Part shown: positions 9,649 through 21,283 of the stretch, in pieces
Numbering within the stretch: position 1 is the stretch's first letter
How the letters are laid out: the number at the start of each line of letters is the position of its first letter
DNA from: Polyodon spathula
Taxonomy: Eukaryota > Chordata > Actinopteri > Acipenseriformes > Polyodontidae
Assembly (NCBI RefSeq): GCF_017654505.1
Contig: NC_054534.1
Coordinates: 47,643,288-47,707,287 of the forward strand
DNA length: 64,000 bases
Direction: 5' to 3'
Made by a program: the position numbers and the translations under genes
Notes under the pieces: model-generated
The model's database searches: none
Told to the model about the DNA's origin: nothing
Seen by the model: only the letters and a program-made list of their open reading frames with translations

Positions 9649-11204
9649 TACTGTGCAAAAGTTTTAGGCAGGTGTGAAAAAATGCTGTAAAGGAAGAATG
9701 CTTTCAAAAATAGACATGTTATATTTATCAGTTAACTAAATGCAAAGTGAGTGCACAGAATTAAAATCTAAATCAAATCCATATTTGGTGTGACCACCCT
9801 TTGCCTTCAAAACAGCATCAATTCTTCTAGGTACACTTACACAAAGCCAGGGATTTTGTAGGCATATAGTCAGGTGTATGATTAAACAATTATATCAAAC
9901 AGGTGCTAATGATGATCAATTCAATATGTAGGTTGAAACATGATCATTAACTGAAACAGAAACAGCTGTGTAAGAGGAATAAAACTGGGTAAGGAACAGC
10001 CAAACTCAGCTAACAAGGTGAGGTTGCTGAAGACAGTTTACTGTCAAAAGTCATACACCATGCCAAGACTGAGCACAGCAACAAGACACAAGGTAGTTAT
10101 GCTGCATCAGTAAGGTCTCTCCCAGACAGAAATATCAAGGCAGACAGGGTTTTCCAGATGTGCTGCCCAAGCTCTTTTGAAGAAGCACAAAGAAACAGGC
10201 AACGTTGAGGACCGTAGACGCAGTGGTCGGCCAAGGAAACTTACTGCAGCAGATGAAAGACACTTCATGCTTACTTCCCTTCGCAATCGGAAGATGTCCA
10301 GCAATGCCATCAGCTTAGAATTGGCAGAAAACAGTGGGACCCTGGTACACCCATCTACTGTCCGGAGAAGTCTGGTCAGAAGTGGCCTTCATGGAAGACT
10401 TGTGGCCAAAAACCCATACCTCCGACGTGGAAACAAGGCCAAGTGGCACAAAAACACAGGAACTGGGTTGCAGAAAAATGGCAGCAGGTGCTCTGGACTG
10501 ATGAGTCAAAATTTGAAATATTTGGCTGTAGCAGAAGGCAGTTTGTTCGCCGAAGGGCTGGAGAGCAGTACATGAATGAGTGTCTGCAGGCAACAGTGAA
10601 GCGTGGTGGAGGTTCCTTGCAAGTTTGGGGCTGCATTTCTGCAAATCAAGTTGGTGATTTGGTCAGAATTAATGGTCTCCTCAATGCTGAGAAGTACAGG
10701 CAGATACTTATCCATCATGCAATACCATCAGGGAGGCATCTGATTGGCCCCAAATTTATTCTGCAGCATGACAACGACCTCAAACATACAGCGAAAGTCA
10801 CTAAGAACTATCTTCAGCGTAAAGAAGAACACAGAGTCCTGGAAGTGATGGTATGGCCCCCACAGAGCCCTGATCTCAACATCATCGAGTCTGTCTGGGA
10901 TTACATGAAGAGAGAGAAGCAGCTGAGGCTGCCTAAATCCACAGAACAACTGTGGTTAGTTCTCCAAGATGTTTGGGCCAACCTACCTGCCGAGTTCCTT
11001 CAAAAATTGTGTGCAAGTGTACCTAGAAGAATTGAAGCTGTTTTGAAGGGTGGTCACACCAAATATTGATTTGATGTAGATTTTGCTTCTGTTCACTCAC
11101 TTTGCATTTTGTTAATTGATAAATATAATCTATTAACATGTTTATTTTTGAAAGCATTCTTTACAGCATTTTTTCACACCTGCCTAAAACTTTTGCACAG
11201 TACT
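9646..11204 (+). mobile_element. Intruder-type (DD38E) Tc1/mariner transposon, nearly intact
   Basis: Long terminal inverted repeats of about 85 bp begin agtactgtgcaaaagtttta and recur as the complement at about 11113-11202. The element is about 1.56 kb, normal for the superfamily. It carries one transposase gene on the + strand. The spacing between the second and third catalytic residues is 38, the mark of the DD38E group, where ordinary Tc1 has 34. The ends lie inside TA-rich DNA, consistent with TA target choice. The inverted repeats and coding region are well preserved, which suggests a fairly recent insertion. Confidence 0.85.
10060..11069 (+). pseudogene. DD38E Tc1-type transposase, one stop and one frameshift
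   Basis: The protein would cut and paste the element at TA sites. It starts at ATG 10060 (MPRLSTATR). A TAA at 10111-10113 interrupts the frame after 17 codons, then the frame stays open through two helix-turn-helix domains with the GRPRKLT linker motif. A one-base loss near 10443 shifts the frame; the catalytic part then runs open to 11069. The triad is visible: aspartate in LWTDESKF, aspartate in ILQHDND and glutamate in LNIIESVW. Between the last two I count 38 residues, with a short insertion before WPPQSPDLN compared with Tc1. All catalytic residues are kept, so the copy died by only two small lesions. Confidence 0.85.
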
Positions 11205-11205
11205 C

Positions 11206-11243
<38 letters not shown>
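11205..11243. repeat. (GT)n(TA)n microsatellite
   Basis: A short GT run followed by TA, directly next to the right end of the DD38E element. Confidence 0.9.
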
Positions 11244-11245
<2 letters not shown>

Positions 11246-11789
11246 AATAATCAGGATTCTGTCAGTTACTGACAAAAATAATATTTTTGCGATTTGAGAT
11301 TTACAAATTATCAAAGAACAAAATAAAAGGTTATTTCAGTCTTTGAGCAAATTATTTTGATCAAATTGCAAAATGGAAAATTTTGAACAAATGTTCAGTT
11401 CCCAAACAGATTTTAAAGATGCTGCTTTATCTGCGAATAGCAATTAATTGCAGGGTGTTAGAAATGGGCATCAAGTGAAATACAAACTTTAATACAATTA
11501 TTTTTTTTTTTAATTGAATGAAAAGAAAATCAGTAAATCATTTTTCTGAGATACACATCATTGTATGTATTATGTGTGCAGGAAGTTAACCCATTGAGAC
11601 CGTGGCCTCATTTGCAAGGGGGTCGTGGTAAACAATTTAGGAGAAGTGACCTCAAACATTAAACTTCAAGTGAGTTTGAAATTATGTTTGTAATGTTCTA
11701 GTCTTGTTATTTAGAAAATACAGTTTTAGAGGAAAAAATTAACAATTAAAAACCTATTGCTTTATTCATATTATAAGACAACTTTATGG
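11244..11789. other. Unassigned AT-rich sequence
   Basis: No gene, RNA or clear repeat recognised. Confidence 0.5.
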
Positions 11790-12300
11790 ACCAGTGGTCT
11801 TCAAAGTGGTGCCCGCGGGCAAATTCGTGCCCGCAAAGCCAGACCATCGTGCCTGCGGCAGCTGTTTTTAAATTATGGGTCGTGAACACATTTCTGGCGG
11901 GTCATAGCGTGGGAAAATAAAGAAAGTTTTAAACACATTTTCCAACAAAAGCGCCACAGCAGTCTGTTGACAGCGCTGATCGCTTATACTGTGCTTGTAT
12001 GTACTCTGCAATACGATCAACCAATTGAATATCTGCATTGACTCTGGATGGGTTATAAACTTTGTCTGATTCAGGTGCAGGTACCGAATGTAAATTTAAA
12101 CAATAGGAGAGTCAAATGTCTGACTAGTTTTACACAGCTGTCCAATCATAAGCAAGCAGAGGTCGTTCACGGTATTCTGCATGAAAATTGAAGGCGAGTG
12201 AGTAGCCAATGGGAAAGTGAAAGATCTGTCAGCTGTCCAATCATTCGTGAGCAGAGGCGGGGTGTTAATATGTCGGGTAAGCACTGAATTTCGCTGACTG
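11790..12300 (+). mobile_element. Possible hAT-type transposon 5' fragment
   Basis: Begins cagtggtcttcaaagtggtg followed by gcccgcgggc, a style of end typical of vertebrate hAT elements. It contains two similar blocks 110 bp apart (agctgtccaatcat near 12135 and 12232) and an ATG at about 12271 followed at once by a stop. I found no matching right end, so it is probably truncated. Class assignment is by resemblance only. Confidence 0.35.
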
Positions 12301-12692
12301 TTATTGAGAAAAATAATACATTTCAGTATTTAGAATTTAATTTTCTATCTCTGTATAATTTTTTTATTTCACCAGACAAGTGAAACACCGTGGTACATTT
12401 AGTTACAAATACACGTTCTCTGAATAATTGTACTGACAAATTATTGTTGACAAATTTGTCAAATTGAAACAAACCGAAACGTTATCTATACTCTTATTTT
12501 AGTTTATTTATGGTTATCTATGTAAACATGCTATTCAAAAATATTTGCATTGCATATTTTATGTAAATTATTTAGAGTAAGCACAGCACTCACAATTATT
12601 ACCTGAGACTTGGCCTTAACAGAGTGAGCCAAGTATAACTCCCCTAAAACTTGTGAAGAAATTATATGTGAGTGTGTGTGTGTGTATGTATG
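12301..12692. other. Unassigned AT-rich sequence
   Basis: No supported feature, apart from a short GT run just before the next transposon. Confidence 0.5.
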
Positions 12693-12694
12693 TA

Positions 12695-13968
12695 TAGTGC
12701 CTTGCAAAAGTATTCAGACCCCTGACCAATGCTCTCATATTACTGAATTACAAATGGTACATTGAAATTTCGTTCTGTTCGATATTTTTTTTTAAAACAC
12801 TGAAACTCAAAATCAATTATGTAAGGTGACATTGGTTTTATGTTGGGAAATATTGTTAAGAAAAATAAACTGGAATATCTTGCTTAAGTATTCAACCCCC
12901 ACACATTAATATTTGGTAGAGCCACCTTTCTCTGCAAATACAGCTTTCAGTCTTTTCGGGTAATTATGTACAAGCTTTGCATACAGTGTCGGAGTGATTT
13001 TGGCACACTCTTCTTGACAAATTTGCTCTAGGTTGTTCAGGTTGGTTGGACGACGCTTGTGGACCGCAATTTTCAAATAGTACCACAGAGTCTCAATGGG
13101 ATTGAGATCAGGACTTTGACTGGGCCACTGTAGGACATTCACCTTTTTGTTCTTGAGCCACTCCAATGTTGCTTTGGCCTTGTGCTTGGGATCATTGTCC
13201 TGCTGAAAGGTAAATTTCCTCCCAAGCTTCAGTTTTTTTAGCAGACTGAAGCAGATTCTCTTGCAGTATTTTCCTGTATTTTGCTCCATCCATTCTTCAT
13301 TTGTAACAAGATGCCCAGTCCCTGCTGATGAGAAGCATCCCTACAGCATGATGCTGCCACCACCATACTTCACTGTAGAGATGGTGTGTCTTGAGGCATA
13401 GGTAGTGTTAGGTTTGCACCACACATAGCGCTTTGAGTTTTGGCCAAAAAGCTCTATCTTGGTCTCATCTGACCACAAAACCTTTTCCCACATCGCAACT
13501 GGTTCACTCTCATGCTTTCTGGCAAACTCCAGACGTGCTTTCAGATGGTACTTTTAGAGTAACGGCTTCTTTCTTGCCACCCTCCCATACAGGCCAGTGT
13601 TATGCAGAGCTCTTGATATGGTTGACTGGTGCACCATTACTCCACTCCCAGCCACTGAACTCTGTAGCTCCTTCAAAGTGATTGTTGGCCTCTCTGTGGC
13701 TTCTCTCACAGGTCTCCTTCTTGTTTGAGCGCTGAGTTTTGAGGGACAGCCTTTTCTTGGCAGTGCCTGGGTGGTGTGATGCAGCTTCCACTTCCTGATT
13801 ATTGATCCAACTGTGCTCACTGGGATATCTAAACACTTGGATATTATTTTGTACCCTTACCCTAATCTATGGATTTGTATTACTTTATCTCTAACTTCTG
13901 TAGAATGCTCTTTGGTCTTCATTTTCCTTCAGATTCACAGCCTTACCAATGATCCTTCAACAGTGGGG

Positions 13969-13972
<4 letters not shown>
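12695..13972 (-). mobile_element. Tc1-like (DD34E) transposon, 5' end lost
   Basis: The left end is an inverted-repeat sequence agtgccttgcaaaagtattc next to TA. The right end, where the second inverted repeat should lie, stops at a TA microsatellite at about 13974. The transposase is on the minus strand. Confidence 0.85.
12906..13922 (-). pseudogene. Tc1 DD34E transposase, frameshifted
   Basis: The start codon is at 13922-13920, and an early in-frame stop lies near 13862. The first DNA-binding domain continues in the segment 13820-13554, with the VARKKPLL boundary motif. The middle part with the first catalytic aspartate (SDETKIELF, about 13470) is in another frame. The last segment, 13289-12906, is open and carries FQQDNDPKH and [12 protein letters not shown], with 34 residues between the second aspartate and the glutamate. 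At least two frameshifts and one stop make it inactive. The C-terminus ends GGSTKY, typical of the family. Confidence 0.85.

Positions 13973-13973
<1 letters not shown>

Positions 13974-14017
<44 letters not shown>
13974..14017. repeat. (TA)n microsatellite
   Basis: Alternating TA of about 44 bp at the broken end of the adjacent Tc1 copy. Confidence 0.95.
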
Positions 14018-14019
<2 letters not shown>

Positions 14020-15440
14020 ATCATGAAAACAAAATGATACTGCAAAAAAGTATCGGAAGCCATAATATTGGTAGTACAATATTTTTTGTTTTTTGTCAGT
14101 TTTTTGTTAAGAATATGGGAAAACTAGAAAGCAGTATATAATGTTAACTTCACATACTCTGTAAAGAAAAATTAGTACATTCTGTAGGGTGATCTTGGAA
14201 TAATGTATGTGGTTGTGGCAGATTTCTGTCCATGGAGGGCAATTTAACTGTAAATAACACACTAGACACTCAAACTTGTCATTGCAAATAGCTCAGAAAC
14301 ATGCAAGTCTACTCTAATTCAGACTTGCTTGTCTCCATGGTGACATACATTAGAGTGCTTTCTCAGTTTAAGTAAGTTTTTATGGACACTGATGCATTAT
14401 CTACTTACCAGTGCACTGACTCTCTACCTAATGCTGCAGCGCCCCCAAGTGCTTATTAACACAATTGCTGGCTTATCCGAAACAATTTAACAAGCTGCTA
14501 CAATTTGTCTGAGTTTAAAAGATTTTTTGAACAAAGCCGTTGGTACTAGGCAACTCATTTTTCTTTTCAAATTTGCAAGGAGATCTGTTTTTTAGTCCAG
14601 AATTCAAAGGTATCCTAACTTTGCGACTCGTAGTATTATTGTGTTTTGGCCTACTTGTTAAAATTACTGAATACATTTTAATAAACAAGCATTTGTGACA
14701 TTTGAAAGCAACAGCCGATTGACATCAATGCAACACCAGTAGACTATTCCGTAGATCTAAACAGTGGTAGCTCTAAATACGGACAGTTCAGATCATTAAA
14801 ATAGGACTCGTAGTGTACTGTGCAGTAATGTAGCATTGGGGATGGTCCTCTCAATAATTATAGCATGTAAACCATGGCAGTGTCTACGTTCAATCAATTG
14901 AATTACACAGGCAATCTACAATACACCCTTTTAATCAAAGGACTTATAAAAGAGGGGGTGAAAGTTTGAATGGAAACAGTTGATTACACACAGACTGTGA
15001 CAGAAAAGAGCAGTCCTGGCATGGTTCATTGCATGTGGAAACGTAGCGTGTTGGCTTACTCTTTCAGATGTTCCTGCGGTTGCCTTGTATAGGTTAATAC
15101 AGAATATTATCAAAATGTATCAGTGCAGAAATCATCTGATCTATGCGGAGGCTGGTATTCACATACTGTATTAGTGCGGAAATCAGTGTATCTGTGCAGA
15201 AGCAGAGGGTCATCATTTAATTTAATTCAATTCAGTTGAGCACAGTGTAGTGCAAGTCAGTGGACAGTACTGTATTATAGGTAACAGTGACAAGAAAGCA
15301 GATTTAAGACTAACTGTAGTTACTAGAATTCAGCTCTCTCTGCCTCTGAAAAGCGCTAATTAGGTACAGTATATATTTTGACCATTGTTGGGACATTATA
15401 TTTTATTTGTATTATTGAATTTTTCGAGTTTACAATTAAT
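14018..15440. other. Unassigned intron-like sequence
   Basis: No exon, transposon end or RNA gene recognised in this 1.4 kb. Confidence 0.5.
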
Positions 15441-15560
15441 AGCGCTGGGAATTCACAAACCAGAAACTCAATTTTGGCGACGTCCAGGCTACAGGGCACA
15501 TCCTGCACTCACACAGAGCACCTTTAGTGGATGCGCCACTTGGGAGCCCATAACGACAAT
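15441..15560 (-). repeat. tRNA-derived SINE fragment
   Basis: On the minus strand it reads ggctcccaagtggcgcatcc, then a tRNA-like body. This is a Ser/Leu-tRNA-like head with an A-box (agtggcgcatc). The B-box region is weak, with gttcga lost. It is a decayed SINE head, not a functional tRNA gene: the acceptor stem and anticodon arm do not fold cleanly. Confidence 0.6.
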
Positions 15561-17035
15561 CAGCAGACTTATGGGACATATCTATGAAAATGTCCAGTGT
15601 GATATTTGACACGTCTCCAAATGCCAGTTCTGTCAGTTCTTTTTCTGATTTCGTGGTGAATAAACCGGGCTTGTTTTGTGTTGATGTCATGTTCATACCT
15701 TCTGCAGATACACGCTTTGTCAGCACAGCGATAAAAACTGAAAATGCGGAACACCAGTATTTGTAGCTGTGATGCAAAAATCAAAATCAAACATTTATAA
15801 TTGCGCAGCTGAACAATGAAGCATCTTTTTTTTTGTATAAACTAGCAGTAGAATCCAAACACAGGATGAGATGTGTGCGAATTGTTGTATTTGCTGTGGC
15901 ACAAACAATATTCTAGAGAGCCAGTAGCAGTATTCAGTTTTACATAAGATATTAAGTTTAAAAATTCTGATTTAAAAGCTGTTTTTTATTAGTCATTGCT
16001 AATACTGAAACAACTGAAATAGTAGTTATAAATAGCTAGACAGATTTGTCAATTTACATAATTTTTTTATATTGTGTTTGGTGGACCACATTTACCCCAA
16101 TGCTTTAAGTTTCTACATGCCTCTTAACTGTCGCCTGCTAGTTCTGTAATATTAGGAGTTTTTGTTTTTTTTTCTCCCTTAAAAAAAATAAAAAAATAAA
16201 TTCAAATAATTCAGACTTTGCACTGGTATTATGCATTGTAATGGTCTGGTGTCGTTTAATTAAGCAATATAGAACACGAAGCAGAGGGCTTTATCATCTG
16301 GTAAAGCCCCCTTCATGCCGTTAAATGACCTGAGCCGAAGGCATCAAACTTTCAGAATAATTGTTTGTTTCTCCATGGCGTCTAAAACGCTATACTTTTT
16401 ATTACATGGGGGGGGGGGCGTATGTTACACTTCACACATATCTGGAGAACTGCTTGTCTGATTGTCATGAAACTTACAATCATATTAACAATATTGTTAG
16501 CTAAATTAGGTATCTTATTAGAAATTCTAATATAATATTTGGATGTTAAAGCTTAGGGTTTATGTCTTTCTTACCTTTTTTTTGGGTGCCACAGTATTTC
16601 TGTTCATGGGACTAACAGCAGTGAAGTTACATTTTTTAATATTGATTTTACCCCTAACAAATATTGTACTTGTTTAAATTTTTTGGGTGCAAGCCTGTGT
16701 ACTGTGGACTGACCCATATGTGTGTAAAAGCTGGAGCTTTATTTGCATGCAAAATGTATTTTGTGTCCCTAATACTTGTTAAGGCCACCAATTATTAACA
16801 TGCTTACATATCTCAACGTCCCTGCATGGTAGACAGAGTTTGTATTGCCCGTTTTTAGCTGTGGTTTGTATCTAATCCAAACCATTTGCAGGGTTAGAGT
16901 AAGCGTTGATTAAAAATAAAATGGCACCTCCCATCTACCACCACCCACCCCCCTTCCCTGCTGATCCTGGGCGCTGTGACTAGCGCCCCCCCTCTGGACA
17001 AGCATCGGCGGTGGTGAGCAATATCCCAGGGAGGA
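15561..17035. other. Unassigned sequence with a short hairpin
   Basis: No gene seen. A 24-bp near-palindrome at about 16288-16311 (gggctttatcatctggtaaa...) can form a ten-pair stem. A G-run lies near 16410. The rest is AT-rich. Confidence 0.45.
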
Positions 17036-17115
17036 TTATTTAACCTTTCATTTTAGAGGGCACAAAGCCAGACTGATTAATGAACTTTCTGATGGCCACT
17101 GATAAGCGGATCTGT
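17036..17115. promoter_or_regulatory. Candidate conserved non-coding segment (small)
   Basis: Complex sequence free of repeats, containing ctgattaatgaac and a cactgataagcgg GATA-type motif. It is flagged only because it looks unlike the decayed repeats around it. Conservation cannot be judged from one sequence. Confidence 0.2.
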
Positions 17116-17505
17116 TTCTTTATTCCTTGCACAAAGAAACATTCCTCCAACTCCCCCCCCCCCCTCCCTTCTCTTTCCCCCATATATTACTAGAATCTTA
17201 AACAGAAAATGTGGCAAACAGATTAAATAGAAAGAAAAGAAAAAGTGTGATTGTAAAGAGTTCATCTCATCGACAAACTGAAGGAGGATGAATTAAAATT
17301 GGTAATGAAAGTGGGACCATGTATTTGTGGAGGGGGGTCACAGTTTTGACTAGTATTACATAAAAAAACACACTGTATTAGGGTGAAGTATTTGATGTGA
17401 AGTAAAGGCAGTATATATTTCTGTTTTGGAGGGGTGTGATGCTGTTTCTTTAATGCTTTCATTTACACCCTCCACACCCCCCTCGTAATAAAAAAAAAAT
17501 GAATT
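17116..17505. other. Unassigned sequence
   Basis: C-rich and A-rich runs (for example ccccccccccc near 17153-17163), otherwise nothing recognised. Confidence 0.45.
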
Positions 17506-17800
17506 GTGTTATCAGGATGAATGCAGACACATATGCATTCCCCTTTTCTTCCTGCCTGGGCAGACAAGGTCGATAGCATTACAAGGTATTTGTGGCAGTG
17601 CTTGTTTCAGTCTTCAGAGCTGCCAGTTTTCCAGCTAGATTTGAATTACAAAAGAAGAAGAAGCTGGCATGAAAATTGAAAGGGTTTATCGGCTAGTCTG
17701 AAGTCTCATAGCACTTTGCTTATTTATGCAGTCCATCTGCCACCGGTAAATGTGAAAGGAAAATACAGTTTCAGAAAAGGTCATAAAGACCAAGATAGGT
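17506..17800. promoter_or_regulatory. Candidate conserved non-coding segment
   Basis: About 300 bp of complex, balanced-composition sequence without repeats or open frames, lying in the presumed ZCCHC7 upstream intron. It is a candidate enhancer by appearance only. Confidence 0.2.
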
Positions 17801-18098
17801 ATAAAGATGGTAAATAAAATGTGGATACTTGTAATGTCTTTTTCCGGGGCAACTTACTGTCGCACATTAATTCTCTATGTATTTTCTTTTCTTCTATTTA
17901 AACTTGTCTTGTAAACCTGGTTTGTATGCCTCTTGTGATTTGATGCTGCCTGCAAGGAATAGCAGGATGATGTTACAGCTTTAGTTAATTTACTTACAAT
18001 TAGGGCATGAAGTTTTGGGGTTTTATTTTTGATGACATGATATCCTTTAAAATGATTTTGAGACAATTCTGTTTCCTATTTAAATGCAGGAAAAGCTG
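17801..18098. other. Unassigned AT-rich sequence
   Basis: No gene or repeat recognised before the transposon end at 18101. Confidence 0.45.
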
Positions 18099-18628
18099 TA
18101 CAGTCAGCACTCACATATCCAACTTTTTAATGGGTTATTTTGCACCCATTAAAGGTAGACCCAGACCCAGAACAGTGCTTTAAGCACTTATGTGCAATTG
18201 TATTATGTAACAGAATTTTTATTAAAAAAAAAAAATTCAAAAGTCAAAACAAAACTCCCAAATGGAGTACTAAACTATCACTTTTTCACTTCAAGTTCTA
18301 ACTATATTGGACGGCTGAGCCTTTTACTGATTGCAAAACAGTATTACACAGAGGTTTGCATTCCTATATTTGTGGGGTCTTCTCATTGACTGTCACTATT
18401 TTTATTTACTATTTCTAAATCCAGTCAGACAAAACTCCACACAGGGTGCAAGTCGACAAACGAAATATTTTAGCACTTGATACTGTGATACAGTGCGTAC
18501 TTTTAAAGCTGGTGCGTATTGTAGCAGTATGTAAAATTCCCTATTAACGACCAGCAGCAAAATGATATCAAAATGTTACACATGCACAGAACTGTATAAA
18601 ACGTAAAAGGCAATGCAATTTAGCAAAA

Positions 18629-18631
<3 letters not shown>

Positions 18632-18660
<29 letters not shown>
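18632..18660 (+). repeat. Poly(A) run
   Basis: 29 consecutive A residues. It could be the tail of an unrecognised retroposed sequence to its left. Confidence 0.9.
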
Positions 18661-18662
<2 letters not shown>

Positions 18663-19039
18663 GTTTCCAGAATTAAAACCACTATCCAAAGTCAGTATTC
18701 AGAATTGCAGAATATAGGTCTCATTTACTAAAGGGCACTAAATTTAGAGTTAGCATGCACATACAGTAGAGAGCCTAAGTCTAAATCTACGTTTATTACC
18801 CCATTTACTAACAGAACGCATTAATTCATGTGTACACTTTTTGGCTCATCTGTATGCCATAGTGCGCGCACTAAATTCACTGAGAGCAATAATTTAATGT
18901 GCACGATAATGTCAGACACTACTCATGACCACCTTCATATAGAAGGCCCCAGCAATCTTTTTCCTTTCTCCTTTAATGCATATACAATAAAAGTCATGTT
19001 GCACAATGGCATATTTTTCTTTTTATTCTGCTTACTCGA

Positions 19040-19228
19040 AATGTTGATTGATGAGACGTAGCCTCAATTCTCTTCCTTGTTGGCATTGTCACCCTGCAGA
19101 GCAGACTCCTTGGATCGGTTTGACAGTGCTATGTGAGTACAATCAATAGCACTCATCACATTGGGGAAGCCAGCAACCTGGTAGAAGCCCACTTTCACGT
19201 CCTGTAAATCTGTCCTCTGTGTGGGAAA
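19040..19228 (-). pseudogene. PIF/Harbinger nuclease fragment
   Basis: On the minus strand about 60 codons read FYQVAGFPNVMSAIDCTHIA, then further family-like sequence. The AIDCTHI block holds the first catalytic aspartate of the Harbinger DDE nuclease, related to host HARBI1. A stop follows about 25 codons later, just before a GYVSSIN block equivalent to the family's conserved GY-S-N segment. The rest of the nuclease is missing. It is a dead remnant. Confidence 0.75.
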
Positions 19229-20009
19229 TGTAATATAATTCCCTGTGAGCTGTTGTTGTTGTTGTCATTGTTGTAAATTGCAGGTTATTAAACAGGTTGC
19301 AGTTGAAGCTGAATGACATAGTTTACAATAAATAGTTAATGCTCTTAAGCAGGGGTGTCTGTTAGTTTATAAAATTGCACTGATGTATTGTATAGTTTTG
19401 GAATTTTTCTTTAAAACAACCCGCCTCTTTAATATAACACATGTATTCAACATGTGCAGCATTCATTGTACGAGTGACATTCCCATTAAGCCAATCACTG
19501 CTCACAGATGTAGTAAAATAGCCAATCAAATGGCACATAGGATCTGTTTTCTAACACATCTGTGACAGCACAACGCACATAATTTTGATTAGACTAGGGT
19601 AGTAAAGGCTTGTTTAAACTATGTGTACTTTGTGTAAAATTTTAAATCAGTAGCCAAAAAGTAGTTGGAGCTGTCACGGAGGCAGAACACAGAAGATTCC
19701 AAAATCGTTAGGCAGATTATTTTAATTATAACATACACCGTCACTATGACATGCTGCACAAAGCAACTTGTTTTGAGTTTACTGGAAATGAAAGAAGTCT
19801 CAATGAAAGGTTTTTCTGAAAATTAGAATAAAAAAAATAAAAGTGCCGTAGATGCCATTTGTATTGTTAGCAAAGAGACTGCATGAGACTGCCAAACCTT
19901 TTTAAGATGGTGAATTTGTTAAAAAGTGCATGGTTAAAATAGCTGATGTAGCATGCACTGAAAAAATAGAAAATGTGCGTATTACTGAAATGACAGGTAA
20001 TATTAACTT
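19229..20009. other. Unassigned interior of the Harbinger region
   Basis: Short trinucleotide run (gtt)n near 19250-19275. No other feature recognised. Confidence 0.4.
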
Positions 20010-20960
20010 TAATAATAATAATACATTTATTTTGAATAGCTCCTTTCATTACAGTTATCTCAAACTTCTTTACAGGTAAAATAGAAACAGTTAACACTTA
20101 CTAAAACAACAGACTACAAAAAAACTAAATCAATAAAAAATAAGTCTTTAGACCACATTTAAAAACCTCCAGCCTCACAGTCCTTCAAATGTCTTGGCAA
20201 ATCATTTCAGAGGTAAGGGGCCACAGAACAAAAGGCCCGATCGGCCATCGTGCGCATCTTTGTCCTAATCACAATTAGTTTGGCACTACTGGCAGATCTC
20301 AAATTGAGCTGGGACACATAGTGACAAAGCATATCCTTCAAGTAAGCTGGACCCAAGCCATGTAAAGACTGGAAAGTAAGCAGCAAAATCAATTCTGTAT
20401 TTACCCAGTAACCAGTGAAGAGATGGTGATATATAGTTGGGCTTTCTTGTTTTTGTTAGCACCATGCAGCACTAATTTGTATATATTGCAGCCTTTAAAT
20501 TGATTTTTTAGAAACTCCAGCAGGAAAAGAATTACAATAGTCCAATCTAGATGAGATGAAGGCATGTATTAGTGTCTCTGCATCAGGCGATGGTAAGGAT
20601 GATCTCAGGCGAGCAATGTTTTGCAGATGTAAAAAGGACACTTTGCAAGTATTCTTGATGTGCGCTCAAAAGACAGTGTTGAGTCAAATCTGACACCTAA
20701 GTTTGTCACTTCAGGGGTTGAACTGATCACACATCCATCAATTAATCAACCTGAAATTATCAAATGTACTAACCTCGTGAGGAGTACCCACTAACATGAC
20801 CTCTGTCTTGCTACAGTTTAATTGCAAGAAATTTTTCTGCATCCAAATTTTTATATCGGTCAAGCGGTTAAGCACAGAAACAGCCAATGAAACATCAGGT
20901 TGATTCTGGAGATAGATTTGGGTATCATCAGCATAGCAGTGATATTGAATTCCATAACGA
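20010..20960 (-). mobile_element. L2-clade LINE, 3' end
   Basis: On the minus strand the right part encodes a reverse-transcriptase motif C block (HCYADDTQIYLQ, about 20946-20911) followed by family-typical sequence (LNCSKTEVMLVGTP). Further left come the C-terminal signatures LLLTFQSLHGLGPAYL and a weakly kept APYLWN-like end. The 3' end has a (TTA)n tail at 20010-20023. Stops and frameshifts are many. It is 5'-truncated, as is usual for L2. Confidence 0.85.
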
Positions 20961-21031
20961 CTGATTATTTGACCTTATTGTTATTGAAGGGATTTTAAGC
21001 TTAAGCATGAACAACACAACCACAGAAAAAA

Positions 21032-21057
21032 GCTTTTTTTTTTTTTTTTTTTTTTTT
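21032..21057 (-). repeat. Poly(T) run
   Basis: About 26 T on the + strand, which is a poly(A) tail on the minus strand. Confidence 0.9.
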
Positions 21058-21136
21058 AACTCCAAGAAGCCACGGAAAGTGCAGAATTACCTTGGAAGAA
21101 ACTAACTGGGATTACAACAGATGGTGCACCATATAT

Positions 21137-21283
21137 AAGAACATAAGAACATAAGAAAGTTTACAAACGAGAGGAGGCCATTCGGCCCATCTTGCTCGTT
21201 TGGTTGTTAGTAGCTTATTGATCCCAAAATCTCATCAAGCAGCTTCTTGAAGGATCCCAGGGTGTCAGCTTCAACAACATTAA
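21137..21283 (-). mobile_element. CR1-like LINE 3' end, short fragment
   Basis: Starts with the 8-bp tail repeat aagaacat (minus-strand atgttctt) and continues through the conserved C-terminal codons of the LINE open frame (GSFKKLLDEIL). It breaks off at about 21283. The first 150 bp match the copies at 27019, 31411 and 62782. Confidence 0.9.

Noticed and set aside
12400..12500. Second hammerhead candidate around cgaaacgtta at 12476
   Set aside because: No CTGATGA-type core or stem II lies upstream.
15436..15790. Minus-strand open frames of 113 and 73 codons
   Set aside because: They overlap a SINE head and have no recognised domain or splice context.
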